From: Sebaldella termitidis ATCC 33386 | GTDB taxonomy: Bacteria > Fusobacteriota > Fusobacteriia > Fusobacteriales > Leptotrichiaceae | Assembly (NCBI RefSeq): GCF_000024405.1 | Contig: NC_013517.1 | Coordinates: 3,317,989 to 3,381,988 of the forward strand | Length of the DNA: 64,000 bases | Direction of reading: 5' to 3' | Shown: one piece after another, positions 56,403 through 64,000 of the stretch | Layout of the letters: each line of letters begins with the position of its first letter | Numbering within the stretch: position 1 is the first letter of the stretch | The notes under the pieces: generated by a model | Told to the model about the DNA's origin: nothing | Database searches by the model: none | The model's input: the letters and a program-made list of their open reading frames with translations, nothing else | Made by a program: the position numbers and the translations under genes

Positions 56403-56425
56403 CTTATATATATTATTAAATTATT

Positions 56426-57172
56426 TTATGCCGTTTCATTTATACAGCCCAGTGCATTCAGTGTTCTTGGAAAGCCTATATACGGCATACACTGTGTTAC
56501 TGCTTCTATCATTATATCTTTGTCATTCCCTGCACTGAGATTTCCCTCTATGTGTGATCTCAGCTGATTCTCACATCCTCCGAGTGCACTCAGAATACAT
56601 AGTGTCAATAATTCCCGCATTTTTATATCCAGCCCGTCCCTTGTGTAAAAATCCCCAAAACACATAGCACTAAGATAATTCTGTATATGCTTCTGATTTT
56701 CAGGAGCATTTTCATGCATCCGGCGGATTCTTTCACCGAATATTGTTTCCTGAACCTTCAGTCCTTCATTAAAACGATTATTTTCATCAGTCTTTTTCAT
56801 ACTTTTTACAGGAAGAGATATTCCTGCTTTCCTAAATACTTTATCAGCTTTGTGTATTGCCTTTAATGCTTTTGGAAACCCTGTATAAGGTGCACACTGA
56901 TATAAAGCCTCCTTAATATCCTCAGGACTTAATCCTGTATTTAGTCCCGCTTTTATATAACGTTTAAAATTTTTAAAAATACCTCCTGCTGTCAGAGCAC
57001 ATAAAGTTATTAATATCCGCTCTTTATCAGTAAGCTTTCCATGATTATATACCTCGCCGAAAACAAACTTATTTAATATTTCCGCAAATTCCGGATCTGC
57101 AGTAAACAAAGATGAATCTGCATCTCCAAACAGCTGTTTCATTTTTTCCCTGTAAAGCAATTCTCTGTCCAT
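56426..57172 (-). CDS. Carboxymuconolactone decarboxylase (CMD) domain protein, two-domain
   Basis: 248 residues made of two CMD-like halves (about 25-115 and 155-245). Each half ends in the same pattern, QCAPYTGFPKALKAIHK and QCMPYIGFPRTLNAL. The first half also has ALTAGGIFKNFKRYIKAGLNTGLSPEDIKEALY. CMD proteins range from true lactone decarboxylases to AhpD-like peroxidases, but no CxxC redox pair is visible here. It follows merR by about 32 bases and lies in the operon controlled by the MerR-type promoter at 58333. Confidence 0.85.
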   Translation of the reverse strand: MDRELLYREKMKQLFGDADSSLFTADPEFAEILNKFVFGEVYNHGKLTDKERILITLCALTAGGIFKNFKRYIKAGLNTGLSPEDIKEALYQCAPYTGFPKALKAIHKADKVFRKAGISLPVKSMKKTDENNRFNEGLKVQETIFGERIRRMHENAPENQKHIQNYLSAMCFGDFYTRDGLDIKMRELLTLCILSALGGCENQLRSHIEGNLSAGNDKDIMIEAVTQCMPYIGFPRTLNALGCINETA

Positions 57173-57204
57173 AAGAATCCTCCCTTATATAAAATGATAT
57201 CCTT

Positions 57205-57609
57205 TTAATCTGTTTCCATTGCAGTATTTCCATTTTTCAATAATTCTACTTCTTTTGCCATCAATCTCTGATCGTAATTCTCAATCTTATAATTCAGACG
57301 TTCCAAAGTTTCCTGCATTTCATCTATTTTTCTGGCAAGCTTGTCGCGCTGCTTTACTAAAAGTCCTTTTCTTTCCTCGTGTGTACTATCTCCCTGCTGG
57401 AACAAATCAAGATATTTTGTCAATACTTCTATTTGAAGTCCTGCATTCCGCATACATTTCACAAATTCAATCCACTTACAGTCTTCATCTGTATAATCTC
57501 TTATTCCGCTCTTATTTCTGTTTACATTGGGAATCAGACCTATACGTTCGTAATAACGAAGTGTGTCCTGAGAAAGTTCATATCTTTTGCTTACTTCTGC
57601 TATCATCAT
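57205..57609 (-). CDS. MerR family regulator, AdhR/NmlR-like
   Basis: 134 residues. Winged helix at about 1-70 (EVSKRYELSQDTLRYYERIGLIPNVNRNKSGIRDYTDEDCKWIEFVKCMRNAGLQI). A coiled-coil dimerisation helix covers about 75-120 (RDKLARKIDEMQETLERLNYKIENYD). The single Cys in EDCKWIEF is the position used by AdhR/NmlR to sense aldehydes or thiol stress. The gene precedes the CMD gene and follows the histidine phosphatase gene. The MerR-type promoter at 58333-58363 is the likely target. Confidence 0.88.
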   Translation of the reverse strand: MMIAEVSKRYELSQDTLRYYERIGLIPNVNRNKSGIRDYTDEDCKWIEFVKCMRNAGLQIEVLTKYLDLFQQGDSTHEERKGLLVKQRDKLARKIDEMQETLERLNYKIENYDQRLMAKEVELLKNGNTAMETD

Positions 57610-57700
57610 AAAAATACACCTCCTGGTATTATTAACACTAAAAATTAATTACAGCTCCTGTCACATGTCTTATCTGTATTGGAAAATCAAAAAATATCTG

Positions 57701-58276
57701 CTATATTGCTGCATTCCGGATAGTCTCAAGCAGTGTGAATTTTCCGTTTTCATATTCAAATTTAAAAATACAGCAGTTTGGAAACCCTTTCTTTAATTCT
57801 GTGAGAGGATCCTGCCAGTGACTGAGAAAATTAAAGCATGCTCCTGCATGAGATACTGCAAGTACTGTATTATGACCTTCCTTCTCCATTATCTCCGTAC
57901 ATGTCTTTACCATTCTTTCCTTTACCTGTTCTCTTGACTCACCTCCGTAGCCAAGAAAAAAAGTCTCAAATACCTCTAAGTCCTTAGGATTCAGATCTTC
58001 ACTTTCCCCTTCAAAGGTACCAAAATTCATCTCTTTTAATCCTTTCATTCTCGTGTACTGCGCATCAGATCCTATGATCAGTTCTAGAGTATCACTGCTT
58101 CTTTCGGAAGTAGAAGAATAGGCATAATCTAACTCTATATTCTTAAAATATTCTCCTGCTGCCTGAGCCTGCTTTATGCCCAGTTCTGTCAGCGGAGAAT
58201 CACAGGCTCCCTGAATTTTTTTACGAAGATTGAATAAAGTCTGTCCGTGTCGCATTAAGTAAAAAATTTTTTTCAT
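57701..58276 (-). CDS. Histidine phosphatase family protein (phosphoglycerate mutase-like)
   Basis: 191 residues. The phosphate-binding motif MRHGQTLFNLRKKIQG (~8-23) carries the nucleophile His9 and Arg8, ELGIKQAQAAGEYF follows, EMNFGTFEGE provides the Glu and VSHAGACFNF (~139-148) the second His. Such enzymes remove phosphate from small esters or act on cofactor-independent mutase substrates. It is the first gene after the MerR-type promoter. Confidence 0.88.
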   Translation of the reverse strand: MKKIFYLMRHGQTLFNLRKKIQGACDSPLTELGIKQAQAAGEYFKNIELDYAYSSTSERSSDTLELIIGSDAQYTRMKGLKEMNFGTFEGESEDLNPKDLEVFETFFLGYGGESREQVKERMVKTCTEIMEKEGHNTVLAVSHAGACFNFLSHWQDPLTELKKGFPNCCIFKFEYENGKFTLLETIRNAAI

Positions 58277-58332
58277 AATCTGCTCCTTTTCTATAATAAA
58301 TTAATTTTTTCTGTATTTATATTATATATAAT

Positions 58333-58363
58333 AATATACCACTTGGAGCTGGCTCCAAGTCAA
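58333..58363 (-). promoter_or_regulatory. MerR-type promoter with 19-base spacer and palindromic operator
   Basis: TTGACT (58358-58363) and TATATT (58333-58338) are 19 bases apart. Between them is the perfect inverted repeat ACTTGGAGC/GCTCCAAGT (58341-58360, two-base spacer). This CTTGGAG form resembles operators of aldehyde- or thiol-sensing MerR proteins. Confidence 0.85.
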
Positions 58364-58616
58364 GCTTTTTTTATTGCAAGCTTGAATTTTATAATAAAAG
58401 TAACTGTATCAAATTCTTTATTATCTCTTCATTTCCGTTTTATCTGCTTTTATCAGAGTCTTTTTAATGTTACTGCATAAATATACAGGATTTTTTTACT
58501 GACAAAACCGCGTATCCTTTATTTAAAAATGTTATTACAGCCCGTTCAGTTTTCTCCGGCTGTTTCAATACCGTTTATTATCTTTAACTTCTGAAAAATG
58601 TCTATATTTATCATAT

Positions 58617-58662
58617 AAAAAAACAGGAGCAATTTCTAAAAAAGAAATCATTCCTGTTTTTT
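58617..58662 (-). terminator. Terminator of the iron-type alcohol dehydrogenase gene
   Basis: AAACAGGA and AATTTCT pair with AAGAAAT and TCCTGTTT across 58619-58660; on the minus strand Ts follow. Confidence 0.7.
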
Positions 58663-58689
58663 ATCAATATTCCAATTCTATTCTATATT

Positions 58690-59838
58690 TTAATATGCTT
58701 TTTGAAATATTTCTATTATTTCCTCTTTTGTTGCCTGTATCGGATTAGTAAAACCACAAACATCTTTCAGGGCATTTTCTGCCAGTATTGTAAAGTCTTC
58801 TTTCTTAACATCTAATTCTTCAAGTGATTTAGGTATTCCCACATCCTGTGATAATTTCCTGATAAGTTCCACAGCTTTTTCTGCACCTTTCTGATCACTC
58901 ATTTTGCTGACATCTGCTCCCATAAATTCCGCTACCTTCTTTAGACGCGGAGCAGCAGCCTTTATATTATACTCCTGTACATGAGGAAGCAGCAATGCAT
59001 TACAGACTCCGTGCGGCAGGTTATAAAATCCTCCCAACTGGTGCGCCATGGCATGTACATATCCAAGACTGGCATTATTAAAAGCCATACCTGCGAGATA
59101 TTCGGCAAAAGCCATATTTCCTCTGGCTTCCAGATCACTTCCGTTATCTACTGCATTTTTCAGATTATCCCTGATTAAGACTATAGCTTTTTCGGCACAG
59201 GCATCTGTTATAGGATTGGCAACTGTTGACACATATGCTTCTATGGCGTGTGTCAGTGCGTCCATTCCTGTAGCTGCCGTAAGTGCTTTTGGCATTCCTG
59301 CCATAAGCTTAGGATCATTTACTGCTATGATAGGTGTCACATGCTTGTCCACTATCGCCATTTTTATCTGTCTTTCTTCATCTGTTATAATAGAAAATCT
59401 AGTAATCTCAGAAGCTGTTCCTGCTGTAGTATTTATTGCTACAAGAGGTATCTGTGGTTTTTCAGACTTATCCAGTCCTTCATAATCCTTTATTTCCCCG
59501 CCATTTGCCAGTATAAGGGCTATTCCTTTGGCACAGTCATGCGGTGATCCTCCTCCGAATGATATTATAAAATCGCAGTCCTCTTTCTTAAAAATTTCTA
59601 TTCCGTCATTAACATTAGTTATTGTAGGATTTGGGTTTGTCTTATCGTAAATATGGTATTTTATTCCGTTAGTATTAAGCTCGTCAGTCAGCATATCCAC
59701 TAGCTTTGCTTTTACCAGCATTTTATCTGTTACTATCAGAGCCTTTCTGAATTTTCTCTTTTTCACCTCAATAATTGAATCCTTTAACGAACCTTCTCCT
59801 ATGAATGATAACATAGGCATATAAAAATTATAACTCAT
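58690..59838 (-). CDS. Iron-containing alcohol dehydrogenase
   Basis: 382 residues. NAD-binding [14 protein letters not shown] (~95-108). Metal ligands: Asp and His in [16 protein letters not shown] (~190-205), and two His in [26 protein letters not shown] (~261-286). The family (FucO, AdhB, 1,3-propanediol and butanol dehydrogenases) reduces aldehydes with NADH. The likely role is removal of reducing power as an alcohol during fermentation. It is a single-gene unit with its own terminator. Confidence 0.9.
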   Translation of the reverse strand: MSYNFYMPMLSFIGEGSLKDSIIEVKKRKFRKALIVTDKMLVKAKLVDMLTDELNTNGIKYHIYDKTNPNPTITNVNDGIEIFKKEDCDFIISFGGGSPHDCAKGIALILANGGEIKDYEGLDKSEKPQIPLVAINTTAGTASEITRFSIITDEERQIKMAIVDKHVTPIIAVNDPKLMAGMPKALTAATGMDALTHAIEAYVSTVANPITDACAEKAIVLIRDNLKNAVDNGSDLEARGNMAFAEYLAGMAFNNASLGYVHAMAHQLGGFYNLPHGVCNALLLPHVQEYNIKAAAPRLKKVAEFMGADVSKMSDQKGAEKAVELIRKLSQDVGIPKSLEELDVKKEDFTILAENALKDVCGFTNPIQATKEEIIEIFQKAY

Positions 59839-60348
59839 TTTTACCTCCCATATATTTTATTAATAGAAGTATAGCACGTTTTCATCTAATGGCAAGCATT
59901 GCTTAAAATAAAATTAATTAAAACAATCACAACCCAAACAAAGCCGTATTTCAAAAGACAATAAAATGAAATATTTTTCAGTTATATTAAAAAAATAATA
60001 TTTTAATTAAGTGAAAAAAATACCGTTATTTCCTAGTGAAATTAATCATTTTATTGCTGCTTGCAGATATTCTTACATTCATATTATTTTTTTTAATTCA
60101 CTGTAAATTTTTTTACCTTAAATTAAAAAAAATAAAAAAATCATAAATCAATGAAAATTTTATTTTTTTTTAGTTTTCATAGAAAATAATTTCACAAATA
60201 GATAATCAGATAAAGACATATATATTCTGACTGAAAAAAAGATCATGCAATCAGACTCACCAAATTATATATACTGCTTTCAAATACCTTTTTTCTTATT
60301 ATTCTTTATTATTTTATATATTTTTCCGGATTATTTCTTTTTCTTATT
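59839..60348. other. AT-rich intergenic region
   Basis: No gene or clear structure seen. It probably includes the promoter for the iron-type ADH at its start. Homopolymer runs dominate from 60000 to 60180. Confidence 0.5.
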
Positions 60349-60498
60349 TTATTTTTCTATTTCTGTGGATAATTCCTGATCTTGATCCGGAATAGAGTAA
60401 GCACAAAACAGACCAAATCCTGTAATACTGCCTAAAGCTAAAGCAATATAAATGATTCCTCCTGCTATAATTATTATTATACCTTTTCTATTTTTCAT
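60349..60498 (-). CDS. Small single-pass membrane protein (49 aa)
   Basis: From an ATG at 60498 (GAGGGAG nine bases upstream) the product is a basic N-terminus (MKNRKG), one membrane span of ~24 residues (about 7-33, many Ile and Ala) and a short acidic tail. An upstream frame reaching to 60639 has no ribosome site. It lies 34 bases after the septoil-knot-like gene on the same strand. Function unknown. Confidence 0.55.
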   Translation of the reverse strand: MKNRKGIIIIIAGGIIYIALALGSITGFGLFCAYSIPDQDQELSTEIEK

Positions 60499-60532
60499 AA
60501 ACATATTCTCCCTCTTAATAAAATATCTATCA

Positions 60533-60781
60533 TTATTGTGCTCCGGGAAACATATTAACAAGCTCAGTTTTAAAATCAAAAATAGCACCTGCAAATTCAA
60601 CTGTAAAGTCATGCAAAACATCTGCAATATGATTGACAACTTCTACTCTAAAATCAGCCATAGATGATACAGATTTCACCTTGCCATATAATCTTTTTCC
60701 ATTTAGTGTGCATGTTTCTCTATCAATATTTCCTGAAAAAATTCCTGTTCGAAATAATAAAAATATATAAATTCTTTTCAT
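60533..60781 (-). CDS. Small exported protein, possible DUF6150/7(1) septoil-knot relative
   Basis: 82 residues from the ATG at 60781 (AGGAGG four bases before). The N-terminus is a short hydrophobic segment, an unusual signal sequence with Arg in its core (MKRIYIFLLFRTGIFSG). After CTLNGKRLYGKVKSV come beta-strand repeats of about 13 residues (ADFRVEVVNH, HDFTVEFAG, FDFKTELVN), ending MFPG. This recalls the repeat of the knotted DUF6150 family (xDxxVxxVxSFPD), but copies are fewer and degenerate, so it is either a shorter variant or decaying. The assignment rests on memory of the pattern. Confidence 0.45.
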   Translation of the reverse strand: MKRIYIFLLFRTGIFSGNIDRETCTLNGKRLYGKVKSVSSMADFRVEVVNHIADVLHDFTVEFAGAIFDFKTELVNMFPGAQ

Positions 60782-61071
60782 AACACCTCCTGATCTTTAC
60801 TACATATTACTACATAACTGTGGCATCTGCGTGAAGATTATAAAAAATCAGTTACTCAGGTTCAAAATATTTTATTTTTTAGAATATTCAATAAAATTAG
60901 CAATAAAACTATTTGAATATGCTAAACTATATAATAATTCAATAAAAAAACATTATATTAAAGATAGTAGCAGCTTTCCTAAAAATAAAACTATTTATGG
61001 TCGCAGTCATTTACATAACACCATATATCACCAGTAAATACAGTGCTTCAAACAAATGTCTAACAAAAGTC
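60782..61071. other. Intergenic region upstream of the autotransporter
   Basis: Only a 68-codon frame at 60831-61037 without ribosome site and with atypical composition, which I regard as chance. Confidence 0.5.
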
Positions 61072-61100
61072 TTGCATTAATTTTTTAAGTATGGTAAAAT
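61072..61100 (+). promoter_or_regulatory. Promoter of the autotransporter gene
   Basis: TTGCAT (61072-61077), a 17-base spacer and TAAAAT (61095-61100), about 74 bases before the GTG start. Confidence 0.6.
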
Positions 61101-61173
61101 AATGTGCATATGCAAATGAATATAATGACAATTTTGTATTTATGCAAAAATTAATTGAAAAGGAAGTAAAATA

Positions 61174-63780
61174 GTGAGAAAAAGTTTTTATGGAAAAGTA
61201 TTAAGTGCCATAGTTTGTTTAAATGCGGTAGGTAATGCTCAGACTATATGGACAGAAGCTGATTTTCCTACTCCTAAAGGACACACATGGATTAATCCCG
61301 GAAACTATGAATATGGCGGAGATGTCCATATACAAAATATTAATCCGGTAAACTTTGCATCAAATATGAGCGGAAAACCCAATACTGGTGTATTAAGTAT
61401 CGAAAACGGCGGAAAACTAACTGCTGATGGTGAAGTAATAGTAGAGCAGCTTGGACCTACTACCGGTGATGCTGTTTTAATCACTGACGGAGGAAAAGCC
61501 TACTTTAACGGCGGTCTTACTGCTGTTAACAGAAATATAAATAATGACTACTATGTAGCTGGTACAATAAGAGGAGACTCACAGCTTCATGTTAAGGGAA
61601 ATACTACTCTTTTATCAGAATATGAAAAAGGTTACGGCCTGTATTTAGGTGAAGGAACTACAAACAGCTTTAATAAAGACAGCAGCGGAAATGGTATTGT
61701 GAATATTTCTACCGGAGTGAGGGGAATTCATTCTATTGGAAATACAGATTTTAATCAGGAAGTACATGTCAAATTAAATGCCAATGGTGCTACCGGCGTT
61801 CTGACTTTGGATACTGCATCTTCATCATTGACAAATTTTAATGAAAAAGTATACATTACAAATAATTCCGTGAGCAACAATACTTCCACTGCGTATGGAA
61901 TTGCTGTCAATAATGTAAATGGAGTATTCAATTTAAACGATGGTGCTGTAATTGAATTTGGCGACACATACACAAATGGAAATGAGATAGGACTTTATTC
62001 AGGAAAAGGTACTCTGAATGTACAGGGGGACCTTAATATAAAAACAAATTCCGGAAATATACAGTCCGTTATTTATGCTACAAACAACGGAACAATTGAT
62101 ATCACTAACTCTGTGGCTGATCTGAAAGGAGATATTCTTTCTAATAATGGAGCACGTATTACAATGGACATAAAAGACGGCTCAAAATGGGAAGGAGCTT
62201 CCCGTATAGGAAACTCTGCTTCTACAGATATAAGCATGACAGGTACAGTCTGGCAGATGACAGATGATTCTGATCTGACTAATTTTAGTTTATTAGATAA
62301 TTCTGTTGTTTATCTGAACTCTGATCCGTCTATGGGAACCTTCACACCAAGAACTCTTACAATATCAGATAATTATACAGGAAATAACGGTACAATAGTT
62401 TTTAATACCAAGCTTGAGGATGACTTTTCAGCTACTGACAAATTGAACATTCTCGGCAATACCTTGGGTACAACTAAAGTACAGGTAAGAAATGCCGGCG
62501 GAACAGGAGCCCATACTATAGATGGTATCGAATTAATATCTGTAGGCGGAACATCAGACGGTGAATTCGTAAAAGACGGCCGTATTGTTGCAGGCGCTTA
62601 TGAATATTTTCTGAGCCGAGGCAATGGAGGAACTACGAATTATAATAACTGGTATCTTACAAGTAAAATACCGTCAATAATACCTCCGACTGTTACTCCT
62701 CCGGTTGATCCTACTGATCCGGGGATTATTCCCCCAGAAGATCCGGCTATAGTTCCGCCGGATTCGGAAGCTTCTGTAAACCCTCCTGTATTTGGAGGAT
62801 TCGAATCTGTATTTCGTCCTGAATCAGGAAGTTATATTGCTAACAATGCTGCTGTGAATTCATTATTTTTACACAGACTGCACGATCGTCTTGGTGATGC
62901 CCAATATACAGATTCTATGTCTGGTCAGGATAAAGTTACAAGCATATGGGTACGAAGTGTGGGAGGCTACAATACCTTCAAGGATACTTCCGGACAGCTG
63001 GATACCAAAGGAAAAAGCTATGTAATACAGGCTGGCGGCGACATTGCGGACTGGTCTTCAAACGGCTCTGACCGTTTTCATCTGGGAGTTATGGGAGGAT
63101 ACGGAACAAATCATAACAAAACAAATTCCAATATGATTGATTATAACTCTAAAGGTAAAGTAGAGGGATATAATATAGGAATATACGGAACATGGTACTC
63201 AAATAAAGAAGACAGGTCCGGTCTTTATGCTGACAGCTGGCTTATGTATAACTGGTTTGACAATGAAGTAAACGGTGACGGACTTGATAAAGAAACATAC
63301 AGTTCAAAAGGATTAACAGCCTCTCTTGAAGGCGGCTATACCTTTGAAATAGATAAAAATTCTGACGGAAATGCTTTTTTTATCCAGCCGAAAGCTCAGG
63401 CTGTATATATGGGAGTAAAAACAGATAATCATACAGAATCAAATGGAACTATAGTAGAATTAAGCGGTGACGGGAATATTCAGACTCGTCTGGGCGTAAG
63501 ACTTTATACCGGAAATTCTAATTTTATAAACAGAAATGAAAAAAATGAATTTCAGCCTTTCATTGAAGCTAACTGGATTCATAATACAAAAGAATTCGGC
63601 GTAATTATGGATGGCGTAGAAAATAAACAAAGTAATGCAGGTGATTTGGCAGAAGTCAAATTAGGTACCGAATTAAAACTGAATCAAAATTTTGATCTGT
63701 GGGGAAATGTTGCATATCAATGGGGCGGCAGCAACTATAATGATACACAGGTAACTGTAGGACTGAAATACAGATTTTAG
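61174..63780 (+). CDS. AIDA/Ag43-type autotransporter (type Va)
   Basis: 868 residues from a GTG start (AAAAGGAAG upstream). Signal peptide about 1-22 (MRKSFYGKVLSAIVCLNAVG, cut near NA|QT). A beta-helical passenger of ~475 residues with Asn/Gly-rich repeats is followed by a Pro-rich linker (about 500-540) and the membrane barrel (about 555-868), which starts FRPESGSYIANNAAVNSLFL and ends in aromatic KYRF. Barrel segments such as GVMGGYG, GIYGTWYSN, FQPFIEANWIHNT and LWGNVAYQWG resemble enterobacterial AIDA-type barrels closely. The passenger carries no recognised enzymatic motif, so an adhesin is likely. Confidence 0.9.
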   Translation: MRKSFYGKVLSAIVCLNAVGNAQTIWTEADFPTPKGHTWINPGNYEYGGDVHIQNINPVNFASNMSGKPNTGVLSIENGGKLTADGEVIVEQLGPTTGDAVLITDGGKAYFNGGLTAVNRNINNDYYVAGTIRGDSQLHVKGNTTLLSEYEKGYGLYLGEGTTNSFNKDSSGNGIVNISTGVRGIHSIGNTDFNQEVHVKLNANGATGVLTLDTASSSLTNFNEKVYITNNSVSNNTSTAYGIAVNNVNGVFNLNDGAVIEFGDTYTNGNEIGLYSGKGTLNVQGDLNIKTNSGNIQSVIYATNNGTIDITNSVADLKGDILSNNGARITMDIKDGSKWEGASRIGNSASTDISMTGTVWQMTDDSDLTNFSLLDNSVVYLNSDPSMGTFTPRTLTISDNYTGNNGTIVFNTKLEDDFSATDKLNILGNTLGTTKVQVRNAGGTGAHTIDGIELISVGGTSDGEFVKDGRIVAGAYEYFLSRGNGGTTNYNNWYLTSKIPSIIPPTVTPPVDPTDPGIIPPEDPAIVPPDSEASVNPPVFGGFESVFRPESGSYIANNAAVNSLFLHRLHDRLGDAQYTDSMSGQDKVTSIWVRSVGGYNTFKDTSGQLDTKGKSYVIQAGGDIADWSSNGSDRFHLGVMGGYGTNHNKTNSNMIDYNSKGKVEGYNIGIYGTWYSNKEDRSGLYADSWLMYNWFDNEVNGDGLDKETYSSKGLTASLEGGYTFEIDKNSDGNAFFIQPKAQAVYMGVKTDNHTESNGTIVELSGDGNIQTRLGVRLYTGNSNFINRNEKNEFQPFIEANWIHNTKEFGVIMDGVENKQSNAGDLAEVKLGTELKLNQNFDLWGNVAYQWGGSNYNDTQVTVGLKYRF

Positions 63781-63835
63781 TTTTCTGAATGTCATTTGTG
63801 TTCTAACTGAAAATCAAAATTTTTATATAATAAAG

Positions 63836-63876
63836 CAAACCGGAGTACAGTCAAAATACTGTCACTCCGGTTTTTT
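63836..63876. terminator. Bidirectional terminator after the autotransporter
   Basis: AAACCGGAGTACAGT (63837-63851) pairs with ACTGTCACTCCGGTTT (63858-63873) over a short loop; T runs follow on the plus strand and, weaker, on the minus. Confidence 0.85.
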
Positions 63877-63907
63877 GCATATATAAATTTATGCCTTGTA
63901 AAAATCC

Positions 63908-64000
63908 CTATGCTTTTGGCTCCTTATTTTGGACTTTTCCTACCAATACTGGAAATACTTTTTTTATAATTTTTACTGATAGGCTTTCATTATACAGCTT
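63908..64000 (-). CDS. C-terminal fragment of a minus-strand gene (cut by window edge)
   Basis: A frame open from the window edge ends at the stop 63908-63910 and encodes 30 residues (KLYNESLSVKIIKKVFPVLVG, then basic tail ending KEPKA). The stop falls about 32 bases before the shared terminator, so this is probably the real 3' end of a gene. The family cannot be told. Confidence 0.45.
   Translation of the reverse strand, partial: KLYNESLSVKIIKKVFPVLVGKVQNKEPKA

Larger units (their letters stand above)
58277..58689. other. Intergenic region with MerR operator and Fe-ADH terminator
   Basis: Contains the MerR-type promoter at 58333-58363 and the terminator at 58617-58662. No further gene was seen in the ~280 bases between them. 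Confidence 0.55.

Noticed and set aside
60831-61037. 68-codon frame upstream of the autotransporter
   Set aside because: No ribosome site, composition of random AT-rich DNA, and no family pattern.

Overview
The window looks like chromosome from a low-GC, Gram-negative-type fermentative anaerobe of the Fusobacteriota. A Sebaldella- or Leptotrichia-like organism is my best guess from gene content and base composition; I could not check it by alignment. The support is very AT-rich DNA with strong AGGAGG-type ribosome sites, many PTS sugar genes, an outer-membrane autotransporter and lipoproteins (so an outer membrane), and an rRNA operon.

Layout. 1-2.2 kb: a TetR-controlled unit with an HU-like half protein and an FtsX-type ABC permease cut by the window edge. 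2.3-5.6 kb: an SPFH / zinc-ribbon / TPM membrane-stress-type operon like Bacillus subtilis ydjI-ydjG-ydjH. 5.6-6.35 kb: an IS200-type insertion sequence. 6.4-9 kb: an unknown protein, a metallophosphoesterase and an orphan PRD regulator. 9.4-17 kb: MarR, TetR and MerR regulators, an ANT(6)-like nucleotidyltransferase, an acid phosphatase, an unknown repeat protein and a 42-residue secreted peptide. 17.1-22 kb: a 16S-23S-5S rRNA operon on the minus strand, with no tRNA in its spacers. 22.4-28.9 kb: a PRD regulator with an ascorbate-type PTS, a phosphotriesterase-family lactonase-like enzyme, a creatininase-family hydrolase and a KDPG-aldolase-like enzyme. 29-34 kb: TetR, TPR and GNAT proteins and a cation/proton antiporter preceded by a riboswitch-like leader. 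34-38.8 kb: a cellobiose-type PTS IIC, a 6-phospho-beta-glucosidase and two GntR/UTRA regulators. 39-46.6 kb: a long operon with a sorbose-type PTS (order as in sorDFBAM), a mannitol-1-phosphate dehydrogenase-like enzyme, DhaL and DhaK, hexulose-6-phosphate synthase and hexuloisomerase. 47-56 kb: a cluster colinear with Escherichia coli ydjLKJIHGF plus a dicarboxylate symporter. 56.4-58.4 kb: a MerR-controlled phosphatase / MerR / CMD operon. 58.7-64 kb: an iron-type alcohol dehydrogenase, two very small proteins and an AIDA-type autotransporter.

How it works together. Most of the window is carbohydrate uptake and degradation. Four separate transport-catabolism modules each sit beside their own regulator (PRD, GntR, GntR, DeoR), and three of them show palindromes or a recognisable promoter at the expected place. 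The most unusual items are the riboswitch-like antiporter leader, which resembles a variant fluoride aptamer overlapping a terminator, the PTS/DhaLK/HPS-PHI operon, and the PTS/lactonase/creatininase/aldolase operon.

All family calls come from reading motifs in translated sequence. No database search was run.
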